Assembly: GCA_005406025.1 (NCBI GenBank)
Contig: BGZK01001295.1
Location: 110,580 to 174,579, forward strand
Length of the DNA: 64,000 nt
Direction of reading: 5' to 3'
Origin: Eumeta japonica
Lineage: Eukaryota; Arthropoda; Insecta; Lepidoptera; Psychidae
Part shown: positions 25,801-37,570 of the stretch, piece by piece
Layout: each line of letters begins with the position of its first letter
Numbering within the stretch: the first letter of the stretch is position 1
Notes under the pieces: generated by a model
The model's database searches: none
What the model saw: the letters and a program-made list of their open reading frames with translations, nothing else
What the model was told of the DNA's origin: nothing
Translations under genes and position numbers: made by a program

Positions 25801-26470
25801 TTGGCTCTTTGTTCACGTTTTTAAAAGATGGGGCTTCTAGGGCTATCAGGCTTTTTGGTATGAACATAGTTGACCACTAACTACAAATTCATGCCGCCCT
25901 GTACTTATAAATCCAAAAAAAAATATTTGTATGCAATCTTTGTATTATTCATGAATTTAACGATTGTTCACAGATTTCTTTTTCTACAACCTTAAATTTT
26001 AAATTTACAATTTAATGCTTCAGACAAACTTTATTTACCTTTGAGGTACGTTTCTATTGGGCAACATCTTCACGTAACCTCGACGCCTAGATCGATAAAC
26101 GTTAAATATTTAACGTTTCCAAAGAAGAAATGTCGTTTCTTTCGAAAAAAAGAAACGAATTATTCATACTATTATTATACGCTCGATAGGATCTATTACG
26201 AAATTTTTAGATCGAGTCGGATCAAAGACAACGTAGATTAAACCGTTGATAATTTTTGGGCAATAAGTTCTCTTTGCGAGAATATATTTAGAGGGCTTGC
26301 GATATTTTTCTGTACAAACTAAAGTTTTTGTATCACGTGAACTTGATTATGATAATAAATACCGGAACGTTATGCTCAAACCTTTACGTAGGAAAGCAGA
26401 TAATAAATTGAACGTAATATGACATGATAAGAACACTGCTCTCGTCCTAGGAACTGTTGTAGTTTTGTAG
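22850..26470. other. Intron stretch without recognised features
   Basis: AT-rich sequence. A 100-codon minus frame at 25867-25565 and a 106-codon plus frame at 24087-24407 have no domain I recognise and no supporting splice context. ACGCCATCTGTTGGTGC at 23629 is a repeat-like phrase common in Lepidoptera. Confidence 0.45.
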
Positions 26471-26680
26471 AATTTGAAGGAGCAAACGAGCATGCGAGCC
26501 ACTAGAAAGCAGGTGATCACCACCGTTCATAGGCAACCGCAACCACAGAGTAGGCACTGGGGCATTGCTGGTCTTTTAGTAAAGAATGGAATATATGATG
26601 GAAGAGAGAGAAGAACACCGGAGCTCTTAGGAAGAAATACAAGAATCGTATATCTGATGGAGAAGCGAGTGGACCGTCGC

Positions 26681-26744
26681 AGCTCTCACTCACTGAATGA
26701 AATACAACATCGAAAGCTAATACATACTTCAAGTCTGTATTCTG
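26681..26744. repeat. Interspersed repeat, copy B of a pair
   Basis: This is the partner of 11131-11189 (CTCTCACTCACTGAATGAAA... CTTCAAGTCTGTATTCTG). The surrounding 26480-26800 carries CACCACCGTTCATAGGCAAC and ATTGCTGGTCTTTTAGTAAA and is probably the longer body of the same element. Confidence 0.6.
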
Positions 26745-26799
26745 CCAAATTAACGTATCTCACTGATCGAGCTGGCTTATTTTCACGCTACAGCAAGTT

Positions 26800-29700
26800 G
26801 GCCACAGCATAGCATTTTGTTATTGTGGTTGTGTTGCTGTTTTAGGATTTTTTTATTACCCCATTGCTCGGGCATATCCTAACAGAATCTTATTATTTCA
26901 GACTGAAGGGCTTGTTATAGAGTGATATAGTGGTATGATCTTGATACAGTGCGCGTCAAACGCGACGGCCGATTTGAATGTAGGCACAGATCCTTCCGCA
27001 ATAACAAATTTTCATAATATTTACAAAAATTCCATTCGTTTGTAGCTGCGCTTTAGACTCGTCGCTAACTTCAATTAAGAGCCATAGAGTTCACCGTTTA
27101 TAATAGTATTGTGTTCTTTTCAAACTTTGTAAACATCGGACCGAAAAGTTTTCAAATATTGGTTTTAAACACTAATTTGCATCGGTTTGTAAACCTTTCG
27201 GACATTTGCATAGAAATTTTTCAATTGTTAGCCTAGAAATGTTGAAAATGAACAAAAGAAAAATACCTTTAGTAGCTATTTTTAAAAGTCTAAAAGAGAA
27301 ACGTTTCTATGTTTTTAATTTCAAATAAGGCAGATGTAAATTTTAAAATTGCTTAAGCAATTTGTTGTCATTTACATTATTTTATACGCATATTAATATA
27401 CTTGATAAAGGAAAACGCGTTCTTTATCGCAACTATCTATTTTATTACAAAAGACCGCCAGAATTTCATCAAAATGGTTTTCTCTCAATGAATCATCAAT
27501 AAACCCCAAAATATGTTTCGTACCTAATATATTTAATTCAATAGTGTCACTAGAAATACTCTAGTAAGGAGAATCATATATACGATTTTTTAGTGACGGT
27601 ATTACTTATGAATATTTATTATTACCTACTACGTCATTAATTTAATATAATGTAGTTAAATCGTAGTTCTCTTACAAATTCTTCGTAATATTTGGCCCTC
27701 TGGTATTAATATTAACATTATCTATAATAATGGGATTAACAAACTTTTAACATCCCAAAAATATATTTAGGACAAACAAATTACTTTAACAATATTCGAA
27801 GGCCAGTAAATAATCTCGCACGCGATAGAGTCAACAGTTAGTACTAGAGCCGGAGCGGAAAAGAATTGCCCTTATATAATCATCCAATCGATTATGACGT
27901 AACACTATGCCGTGAGGCCTTAAAATGTACCAAAGTAGTCGGGGGAGAGGTGGGGGCATGTTGCAAACAACGTCGGCGACGGACACCGATCGATAACCGA
28001 CCCGTCCATACAACCGCGCTGGATTGACGATTGAATCGACGTTGATAATCAAACTGCTGTCAATGATTTTTAGTGTACTAAACTAAAAATAAAATACGAG
28101 TGCATGTAACTTTTATACGCTATTCGATAGTATCGAAGTTCGGGACCTTGATTTAAAGAACAATCGCTCGATACAAAAAATGAAGGAATACACTGCATGT
28201 CCATCGTGGCGAAGCCAAGAGCAGCACTAGTTATTAATAACATTAATATCTGTAAGCGTATTAGGAGTTAACATTGAAGTTGCCGTTTTCGAATAATGAC
28301 TACTTTTAATTTGAATCTTTGCAAATTCAATATTTAAATTATAATTGCGGAAACCGCGTAAACAGAATATAGATTTTATTGGACGTTACTTCCGTTCGTC
28401 CGTTACGACGTATCACGCCAGACCGCATCGGCCGATTACTTATTGACATCGATACTTATATACATCGATGCTTATCGATGTTAAGCTGTTGTCAATCACT
28501 AATACCCGTTCACTTAACCTGAATATCAAAAATGCTTAAATTTACGACACATATTGTCGATTTGTCCGTCGATCGCATGTTTCGTAATCTATACAGGTAT
28601 ACTTATTAATTATTCACTCGTGACTTTCCGGAAAAGTGGTAAGCATTTATCATCCAACAACTAGACAACAGATATCGTTAGTTAATAGGCCTTTGCTTGC
28701 GATAAAAATTTAGAAAACTGATTAGAATGCAAAACAAATCGTATATACATACATGTGTACTATATGTATACTATATATATGCCTTTCTTGCAAATTTTTA
28801 ATTTACAAGGCTGGTGCATAATTTTTTACTTTAATTTTAGAAAATTCATTTTAATAATTTCATATAAATACGTTTAATTATTGTCGAACTACGAAGAAAC
28901 ATACGAAGAAATAAATAAAAACAAACAAAAAGTACTATCTCCGTTCCCTTGCGTCAAACTATCTCCGTGCCAATTTTCATTAATATAGGTCATCGGTTTT
29001 GACATGAAAAATCAATAAAAGCGAGGCAAAAGAAGGTATAATCTACAAACACGAATATAAAATATTAAATTAATCAGTTAAAAAGGAGATCTTCTTTTAA
29101 GAAGGTACAATTGTGTCTGACTTATCTTTAGTTGGAACAGACTCCAAAAATAACTAGTTTGTTGTTGTTTTTGGAGTCGGTTTAAACAATAATTTGAATA
29201 GGTTTTCAAAGGCAGTTTTCAATTATTTATTTAAGTTTTTTTTATTTATGGAATAATTATAACTTAAAATTGATTTAGTAACTTCTCATGTGGATTAAAT
29301 AATGATTATTACAATTGGCCAGACATCTCCTTTATCTTTCACGGAGTAAATGAAATAGCAGTTCTGATCGCGAATGTATTGTCCACTAATAATTATTTCA
29401 GGTTCTTCACATTCTTAGGTGGAGTACAACTACCAAATCATTCCTATATAAGTTATTGTTATTCTTTACAATATAAAAATTTACTATTCATGCAGATCTC
29501 AATTTTATTCGCTTCTACAATACCATAATTGACTCCATTTCTACCGTTATCGCTAGAATTTCAATGTGTTCCTGGTAAGTGTCACTACAGATTAATACGA
29601 ATATTACTAGAATCGTCACGTTGGAATTATATAAATGAATGAAAATATGTTAGTGGAATGATAAGTGATTAGTTTTAATTGTGTGTATATTAGATTTTAC

Positions 29701-31500
29701 TAATAACTACTGAAGAGTAGTTTAAGGATCAAATCACAGTATAAGTCCTAAGTTCTAAAGAGTGTGACAACTACCTGTCGCTACAATATCAGAACTACCA
29801 GACGCAAAAATTAAGTAATTAAAAAAAAAGCTCAAACACGCTATATGTGCCTATAATACTTGAGGGTATCCCTTGATTGCTCTCGAATCCCATCATCAAA
29901 TCCTGACTTGGTAACGATAGGACCACTTCGGGACCCTTTCATACAAAAAAAAATAAAATCGGCCAACAATTAACAAAATTATCGCTTAACATACCTAAAA
30001 AATGGAGTTGATTAAAAAAATACACACATACGACCATAGAACTTCCTCTTTTTTGAAATGGGTTATATAATAATATTAAGTATTCATATTATTTCTTTAA
30101 TATATTTAATTATGATAATTATGCGTATCAACAAATGCATATTAATAGAAACGTGTCGAAGTAAAACATCAATGATATTAAATGGTCATAAAAATGTTAT
30201 ATGTATTAATTAAAAAAAAAAAACCCTTCATTAAAATAACAAAGAAAATTAGAGAATCAATAAAATTTCAATATAGAATTTTCACCGTCAATAGTTAATT
30301 TATGAAGTATCAAAATAAGTAAACATATTCACCAAAATTGTAAGACACCCTCTATGCCTACTATGCTATGAAAATCATTTCCTATTGTTAATGTTGAAAT
30401 AACATATAGGCTTAAATTAGTTACTAAAATATAGAACCTATAGTTTTTCAATATTGCTTAAAACTTATAAGTATAGGCTTTAAGAAATATTGGCATTCGA
30501 TTCTTGTACAAATTAAAAAACTTTGTTTAATTAATGTATAATAACTACAACTAACGTTTAACGAACGAGTAAAACATAAACAAGGTAGAAAATCTACCGA
30601 ATCATATCCAACGTCTATGGAGAAATTAAAAAAAAAATACTAATAGAAACGGCTTTGAACGTGGTTAGATTTCCATTCTATGAATAGGAACGTATGTTTC
30701 CATCGATAATTATATGTAACCTTCGTAAAATGTGATTAATTTAAACGAGGTCTATATCGATCACATAACGTAATTCTCAAAACTATACACATTAACACAA
30801 ACCTATCAGCGAAAACATACGGCTGTATATAAATATCATCATAACATTTGTGCCACACGTTAGAGGAGTATTGGATATTCTCCTTGGACAACACAAAATA
30901 TTTACATATTTTTATTCTTATCTAGCATTGCGTATTAATATAGTGTCATTGTGACGCGAAATTTAGCATAAAGATTAAACTTGTGTTCGATAATGACGAT
31001 TTGATACCCCAGACGTGTGTTTTTAAAATATATAAAATATTGTATGTCTTTGAAATAATTCAATAAAAATGTCTCTTTCAGTAATTTGAATCAAATTATA
31101 CAGTCCACCGCAAAATATATCAATTGAAACTCTAAACTAATCCTGAAGTAATGAGTTCGGGTCACTAATTTCTATTTAACTATTAGTTAAAGAATTGTTT
31201 ACGTAAAAATTATGCGTAGAAATCTGAATAGATTTTTACGCATAATTGAAGATAAAATTGTTTTGACTTTTTTTTTTATTGTTTGAATAATTTTAAAATT
31301 ATTTTCAAAAAAAAGGATTCGAAACAAAATACGTCTTATTTCCGTACTACCAATATTGTGCGAAAGTGTAAATTAAAAGAATATTAAAAACTTTTAGGAA
31401 TGACTAAATGGAAGGTCGTGCAGGTGTATGCAAATAGAACTGCATTTAGCACACCGATTTTTCTTAGATCATATCTAGGTAATTTGCTGCGTACTATCGT
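26800..31500. other. Intron stretch, mostly unassigned
   Basis: AT-rich. A GC-richer spot lies at 27930-28030. A hairpin at 29139-29175 pairs GACTCCAAAAA with TTTTTGGAGTC. Decayed repeat text near 29870-30060 ends ACATACGACCATAGAACTTC plus a T-run, a lepidopteran repeat phrase. No exon is evident. Confidence 0.45.
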
Positions 31501-31529
31501 TTCATTTTTCAGTGATGTAACTCTGGTTC

Positions 31530-31925
31530 AGAGAGTTAGCAGGGATGACGCGTTTGGCGCTTAGTCGCGCCAATTTTTGAGTACTCCACACGTGGCGGGC
31601 GCACTGGGCGGTCGTCACACGCTACCTTGACACCGTATCCAAGTACTGCAAGTCCGCGGATGCAAGGAGGACGACCTTTGCAGTGATTTATTATACCCTT
31701 CATCGGTTTCCTCAGCCTCGGTGGACAGAGGTAGATCGAAAGTCGGTTCAGATCCGTGGAAAGGGGAAACCCATCTGAGGGATGTCTCAAGTTTGAACTT
31801 CATCAACAGCTTAAGGAAGACTAAAGGATTCCGTGACCCCCTCCCAAGAAAGTGCATGCTGGTAGACAAGTACCCACCGGTGTTGTCGCCATGTCATCGC
31901 GTTAACGCGTCCGCTGTTTCTTAAA
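31530..31925 (-). other. GC-richer, coding-like island, possibly transposon-derived
   Basis: This interval stands out in base composition. Two overlapping minus frames of 84 codons (31869-31615 and 31790-31536) carry residue runs that look protein-like, such as NHCKGRPPCIRGLAVLGYGV. They seem to be one frame broken by a shift. I do not recognise the family. It is consistent with a relic of a LINE or other element. Confidence 0.3.
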
Positions 31926-32690
31926 ATTGTTTGCTTTTTTTAAGTTTAAAAACTAACCTTGGTTTATTCTCGAGTCTGTGTCGTGTACCTTAGGTACCTA
32001 CAATAATAATAAATAATTTTGCAGTAATATAAGTGTCTGATTAAAAATTATGATTAATATCTGAATTCTCCTTTCTAGGTTATTTATTTATGTGTGAAAC
32101 TCGTATAACGTGCTCTTCTATACTTCTATATCAGGAACATATCTGAATCCATCGTAAAGGGAATATTTGATCTCTTAACTCAATTTTGAACAGCAATATA
32201 CTCAGTTATTCTTGCAGCTTAAATTCTATTAGATACAATGACGATCTTCGATTTTCACAAAGGGATAACTCATGGATAGCTATTTGGTTAAAAACACAAA
32301 AAAAAGTATATTTTCATAATAGAGAAAACTTATACCTCAAAAATACGGTTTGTTTGAGGTCTAAACAGTGAACGAAAAAAGTTTTTCACTCAAACATCCT
32401 ACAAATCTATATTACAATAAGGATTACTTTGACAAAAACACGAAACTAACTTATTTCCTGAGGTCTTGTATATTAGATAAGAACTAAAGTTTTCTGTTTT
32501 GTTGTCTACCTTGACTTTTGTCATCTCCACATTGCAGCTATATCAGAATAATTCTATATGAACATATAATATTATTAGACAGATCATGAAAAATATCACA
32601 AATAAATGGACAACAAAAGGAACAACATAAACAACAAAGTAAGATAAAATTTCAGAGTGAAAAACAATGTTTTAAATATAACAAGCATAG

Positions 32691-32790
32691 TAAAGTGTTG
32701 AGTACTTTTACTTAACGATAAAGTTACTTTCCTACACTAGGTAAAACATTAAATAACTTTATCGTTAAGTTAAAAGTACTTAGTACTTTA
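32691..32790. repeat. Hairpin element with 36-base arms
   Basis: Left arm 32691-32726 (TAAAGTGTTGAGTACTTTTA...) pairs with right arm 32754-32790 (...AAAAGTACTTAGTACTTTA), differing at about three positions and one gap. The loop is 27 bases. It is a miniature inverted-repeat insertion or a structured RNA candidate. Confidence 0.7.
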
Positions 32791-33274
32791 TCTAGTCTAT
32801 CTAAACGGTAACAGAAACAGTAAATTGGTTCTTAAGCATTAAATAAAAAGCAAATCACATTTCAAATTCTATTTAACTAGGGAGCAAAAAAACATGTATT
32901 AGATCCCGATTTTATTCTTATTGTGTCACTATAAAAATATGATATTTATCATCATATATATCGCGATAGTTAAGTATTAATTTGTATATAAATATCATTA
33001 ATTTAAAACCTTCGTACTTATTCAAAACAGACGACGATGCTGTTGTCTGTATATACGCGATAACCGTAGAATTATAAAAAATAAACTCAAGCTACAAAGA
33101 TCAAAATATAGGATTTATTTTGGGTTAGCCCCTAAGCAGGATTGCGCTCAGATACGATTCAAGTTATTCAATGGGTAATCTAAAGCTTGAAGACGCCCTA
33201 AGTGGTCCTACTTGTCCGTGTGCTATCGTATAAGACCATATAATTATTATCTTTGACAATTTGAGTTGAATATA

Positions 33275-33440
33275 CAGTACAACGCACGAAACTCTGCCAT
33301 TCTGAATTGGCTGCCAATGATACACTGCGCAGGCATTACGCTCCCCGATCCCTCCTTCTTCTCCACCGCGTTCCTTTTTTACGCCATTGCGACGCTTTCG
33401 TGACGAACTTCACAGCGGTAAAGCTCAGTACGTTGTACTG
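33275..33440. mobile_element. MITE with CAGTACAACGCACG ends, copy 1
   Basis: A 166-base element opening CAGTACAACGCACGAAAC and closing CAGTACGTTGTACTG. TA lies just before it (33273-33274). The copy at 40857 has cleaner ends. CAGT ends plus TA target fit a Tc1/pogo-type non-autonomous element. No protein is encoded. Confidence 0.75.
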
Positions 33441-33714
33441 TCCATAAGAAATATTCTTGGTTTTGTCTTTATACTATAAATCATAAATAGCTACGCTATG
33501 GCAGCAGCTAGTATCTGACACACTCTTGTCGAGCTGCGATCCACAACAACGATCATACTAATTCTCATTTGACAGAGTAAAATTAAAACATTCATAAGGC
33601 GTTTCATACAAAATCAACAATAAAAGGATGTAAAATTTAAAGCAAAACGCAGCCGCTGATTCGCTCGATATTCGCTCGACCATAGCGTGCGAATGTGACG
33701 CTGAGTTTCGGCTG

Positions 33715-33740
33715 GAGCCGGTTTGGTTTTGAACCGGCTC
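33715..33740. repeat. Short GC-rich hairpin
   Basis: GAGCCGGTT and AACCGGCTC pair perfectly around an eight-base TGGTTTTG loop. It is isolated in AT-rich sequence and its role is unknown. Confidence 0.5.
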
Positions 33741-34007
33741 GTTATACTAATTTAATAACCTTTAAGAGCATATTATAAAAAAAAAGGTAAACAAAACATA
33801 ATAATATATTACAAAAACGAAATAAAAAAGAGATGATATTGCCGATATAGTTACCATAAAATATTTGCAAGTGCCATATACCATATATCCATTTTCCCTT
33901 GAATAGGAATGTGTTACAAATTACTGTGTTAGTTGGTTACTTCCAAAAACTAAACCTTTTATTTTTATCATTAATTAGTGTTGAATGAAGTAAATGTTTA
34001 ATGCTAC

Positions 34008-34170
34008 AAAAAAAAAAACGGAACCCTTATCGGATCACTCTTATGTTTACCTGTGGGTCTGTCTGTCCGTCTATCATAACCTGTTTTCTACAAATCTAGT
34101 CTGAACCAACGAAATTGAAATTTGATACTTCGGGATAGCAACAATACGCCATTTAACTTTCTCCAACAAA
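34008..34170 (-). repeat. Interspersed repeat end, ACGGAACCCTTAT type
   Basis: After an A-run, ACGGAACCCTTATCGGATCA and GGTCTGTCTGTCCGTCTATC resemble the outer end (AAGGGTTCC) of the family seen complete at 38620-39238, in the opposite orientation. Only a decayed portion is recognisable. Confidence 0.4.
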
Positions 34171-34637
34171 TTCTCTTCGCTATTCAATTATTCCGTTTTC
34201 ACTATAAACGACTATTTCTAATGATCTTCAAAGCGACCTGTCATCAAGATAACCACGTCCTATCACTATACAGTCAGATATCCCATGCAAAATAAAACCT
34301 TTTTGTATAGGTTGTTATAAAAATACAAATATGTATGTTTTTTTTTTGTTATTTCAAAATACGTAAATTAAAGAAAATATCTCCAAAAGTACTGAGCGTA
34401 CAATTTTGAAAAGATAAAATACATTATTTACATGAAAAGGTAAAGGCTTTTTTTTAACCCGGGAAATTGAATGTGTTCGTGAAGAAAAAGTGCGTACAGA
34501 ATGTGTTTTTCAAGAACGACTCGTCGAAGATTGTTTTTTATTTTATTTTGATTTAAGTGGTAGGTTCGGTAGGTAGTTAAGGTAAAAAAGGTTTTTATTA
34601 TATATTTCAATGAATATAAACATATTTCAGTCATATT

Positions 34638-35398
34638 AAAATAAAAATAGGTAAAAAAACCTTTTAAGTTAAACGGTTTTATGTTAAACATACATTGCAA
34701 TGTTTAAGATAAATGTACTAAAAACCAAAAAATAATAAAATAGATACAGTCGTGGAAATTATAAACATATGCATAGACTAGACTAAAATAAAACCGTGGG
34801 GCACGTCAATTGTATACAATCGTTGATTAAAATGTTTGTTTTGTAATGTTACACTATAATTAGGCAGTTGTTCAACCGAAAACGATGGACGTGTGATAAG
34901 TAGGGCTAGAATGTGGAAACAAGCTAGCAAGCTCGATTGTAAGCGAGTTTTAGGGTTTCATAGTGGTGAGCGAGTAGTACTTTTATCATATGTTTTGTCG
35001 ATTAAAGACAAACTACGAGCAGTGAAACGATTCCTCGCCAGCCAGCAGTGTGAATGTCCAACGATAAACTAGTTGAAACATCTCTTTATTTACATGGAGT
35101 GTATAACTATTGGAATTTCCATGAGCAAGAAAATAGTAAGTAATTTCTCACCGTCTGCGGGCCAACTGCCTAACGACGAATTAAACGATTCTTCTATCGC
35201 ACATTAAGTCGATAATTTGTAGACAATTGACGTGCCCCACGGTTTTATTTTAGTCTAGTCTATGCATATGTTTATAATTCCCACGACTGTATCTATTTTA
35301 TTATTTTTTGGTTTTTAGTACATTTATCTTAAACATTGCAATGTATGTTTAACATAAAACCGTTTAACTTAAAAAGTGTTTTTACCTATTTTTATTTT
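34638..35398. mobile_element. Foldback element with 180-base arms
   Basis: Left arm 34638-34820 and right arm 35217-35398 are reverse complements with only a handful of differences. They share AAAATAAAAATAGGTAAAAA outermost and CGTGGGGCACGTCAATTGT innermost. The 396-base spacer is unrelated to either arm except for a short CAACTGCCTAA/TTAGGCAGTTG pair. It encodes no protein. No clear target duplication is seen (GTCATATT on the left, CTAGTTTT on the right). The right edge lies eight bases from the stop codon of the helicase gene. It may be an independent long-arm MITE or the end structure of the helicase element. Confidence 0.85.
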
Positions 35399-35405
35399 CT
35401 AGTTT

Positions 35406-37295
35406 TTAGTTTTTATTTCGCATTCTGTTTAATTCATTTAGTGCTTCATTATTGCAAGGTTTCTTGCCCGTTAGTTTATCGCAGTCCAACTTCTCTATAC
35501 GTAGTCCCTGCAAAGATCTTACTCTACTAAGAGCCATGTAGGCTTGACCTTCTTCAAACAGTTTCGCACCTAAGTATACGACTGCGTGATCCACAGTGCT
35601 GCCCTGCATTTTATGTATTGTAGAAGCCCATGATAGTATTAAAGGCAACATTCTTCTTTCAGCCGTCCCGTAATTGTACTTAGCTGGAAACTGTATGGCT
35701 TTCGGGTGTATAAGATGTACTCCGTCTCTTGCGAAATCAATTCGGACGGAAGGTACATCTGTTGCATACATCTGAGTTCGACGAAATTGAGGCCAAACGA
35801 TTTCGTTGATGTAGCCTATAGCGCCATTTACTAATCCCTTTGAAACGTCAATATTGGAGCGTAGCATGACTTTTGCCCCCACAGATATTTCCAGTTCCGC
35901 TGGTAAACCCCCAGTTTTGTTGATATCAGCTGGTATTATAGTAGCTATATCCACATTGTCTGCATTTCGTGTGGCGTGTACTAGCTGATCCTGCGCTTTT
36001 ATTTTGTAAATGCGAGCACCATTATTTCTGTACAAATTCAATACAGCAGAGTTGTGGTCGTTAACTTGTTGATTTGTGGGGTATACCCTTAACGCTTTGT
36101 CTATTGCAAACTCATCACTCGTGTCTTGAAGAAGTCTTCCCATTAAAATACTAAAATGTTGTGTTGTTAGCTCACCGACTCTCAAAGCATTCAAAATATC
36201 AATAAAAGTCTGGTCACCTTGCTGACGCATATTTACAGTTAATTCACACAGCGTGAATAAACGCCAGAGATGTGTAGCTGGTTGGAGATGTTCTGGCTGT
36301 TTGAAAACAGGTGTTCCTGATCGTTTTATAGGAGGCAGTTGTAAAAGATCACCGAAAAGTAATATGTTTACTCCTCCAAAAAACTCATTTTCACAGTTCT
36401 TAATTTGCCTTAATCGAGCGTCCATCATGCATAACATTTGATAAGACACCATGGAAATCTCGTCGACAATCAAAAATTCTGTCTGATGCCATTGTTGCCT
36501 CATTATTCGCAAATAGTTTCCGGACAGTGGTGACATACCTGTTATGCGACCGTCTTTCTGTACAGGCAATTTTAAAGTACAGTGTATCGTAGCTCCATTT
36601 ATTAATCTAGCTGCAACTCCTGTTAGTGAGCAGACTTTAACCGCATCCTTTGCGTAGCACCTATTAATTTGGTCTCTTATTAACTTTAATAGAAAAGTCT
36701 TGCCCACACCAGCTCCTCCTGTAAAGAATATTTTTAAACGTTCTTCAGCACCTGACATTTGATTTTGTATGGACTGGGTAACTAATGTAAAAATTTCTTT
36801 TTGTCCTGCATTCATAGACTGCTTAGCCTGTAAGAACTGGTCTTCATTCATTGGCAAATAAGGAACTTCTTCTTCATGGTCTAGTTCCATCGGCTCTGCG
36901 TGTTCCAGTATCTGAAATGCGTGTACTTGCGCGAATGTATTTTCAAGCTGCCTGTCACGTTCACGATATATTTCCAAGTAGGCGTTTGTTTGTCTTAAAC
37001 TTTCTTCGTTGGCGAGAAACGCATCTCTGGCACTATTAAATTCTCCTAAAAGTTCGGTCTCATTGCGATACGGCATATACTGGATTAGTAAACTGTAATA
37101 ATATGACTCTGGATCAGAAGCTGCTACGAAGTTAGGTACCCGTACTACAGCTGGCGTGTTTCTAATAGTCATTTTGGTGTTGTCTGTTAAAGTTATAAGA
37201 CGCCTTCTTGTTGTTTGCTCGTGCGGTGCATAAGCATCGGTATCGATGCTCTCTTCATTTATAACTGGCGGTTTTGTGTAGTGATTATACGCCAT
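35406..37295 (-). CDS. Pif1-type helicase of Helitron origin, Rep half absent
   Basis: An intact 629-codon frame. Helitrons move by rolling-circle replication with a protein joining a Rep nuclease to a Pif1-like 5'-to-3' DNA helicase; this is the helicase half. Seen: an N-terminal segment with VVRVPNFVAASDPESYYYSL (residues 50-69), the linker typical of Helitron proteins. Then Walker A GGAGVGKT (193-200), Walker B VDEIS (277-281), GDLLQLPP (315-322), STIHKMQGS (558-566) and YMALSRVRS (586-594). All helicase motifs look catalytically sound. The Rep domain (HUH and Tyr motifs) is not in frame upstream. The start ATG lies within the first unit of a tandem repeat, so the gene may be a truncated or rearranged copy. 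The open frame suggests a recent insertion or selection. Confidence 0.9.
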   Translation of the reverse strand: MAYNHYTKPPVINEESIDTDAYAPHEQTTRRRLITLTDNTKMTIRNTPAVVRVPNFVAASDPESYYYSLLIQYMPYRNETELLGEFNSARDAFLANEESLRQTNAYLEIYRERDRQLENTFAQVHAFQILEHAEPMELDHEEEVPYLPMNEDQFLQAKQSMNAGQKEIFTLVTQSIQNQMSGAEERLKIFFTGGAGVGKTFLLKLIRDQINRCYAKDAVKVCSLTGVAARLINGATIHCTLKLPVQKDGRITGMSPLSGNYLRIMRQQWHQTEFLIVDEISMVSYQMLCMMDARLRQIKNCENEFFGGVNILLFGDLLQLPPIKRSGTPVFKQPEHLQPATHLWRLFTLCELTVNMRQQGDQTFIDILNALRVGELTTQHFSILMGRLLQDTSDEFAIDKALRVYPTNQQVNDHNSAVLNLYRNNGARIYKIKAQDQLVHATRNADNVDIATIIPADINKTGGLPAELEISVGAKVMLRSNIDVSKGLVNGAIGYINEIVWPQFRRTQMYATDVPSVRIDFARDGVHLIHPKAIQFPAKYNYGTAERRMLPLILSWASTIHKMQGSTVDHAVVYLGAKLFEEGQAYMALSRVRSLQGLRIEKLDCDKLTGKKPCNNEALNELNRMRNKN

Positions 37296-37570
37296 TTAGT
37301 GGCTGCGCCCATCTTAAATATTGAGGTTGTATAGTGCACTGTATTCTTCTTGTCAAGCCCTTTTATTTGATACCCATATTGGTGGGATTGATAAAAAATT
37401 GTTATCAGCCATTTGGTAGCGGCGGCCATCTTAGATTTCAATTTTTTATAGTATATTGTATTCTGCTTGTTGAGCCCTTTCATTTGATACCCATATTGAT
37501 GGGATTAATAATAAAAATAAATTATCCGCCATTTTGTAGCGGCGGCCATCTTGAATTTATAATGATAATG
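37291..37570. repeat. Tandem repeat of 117-120 bases at the helicase start
   Basis: Units begin with GCCATTT.GTGGC at 37291, 37408 and 37528. Two are complete and the third is truncated. Each carries GGCGGCCATCTTA, GTATTCTGCTTGT, GAGCCCTTT.ATTTGATACC and CATATTG.TGGGAT. The complement of the leading GCCAT in unit one provides the ATG of the helicase frame. The phrase is one I associate with widespread arthropod mobile DNA. Confidence 0.8.

Noticed and set aside
25565..25867. 100-codon minus frame
   Set aside because: Residue composition and lack of motifs suggest chance or an unrecognisable relic.
34428..35530. Two frames both starting MQCMFNIKPFNLK on opposite strands
   Set aside because: They are the two arms of the foldback translated from each side, not paralogous genes.
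37259..37483. 74-codon minus frame with a repeated KMAAATKW-like segment
   Set aside because: It is the tandem repeat in translation. It overlaps the helicase start in another frame.
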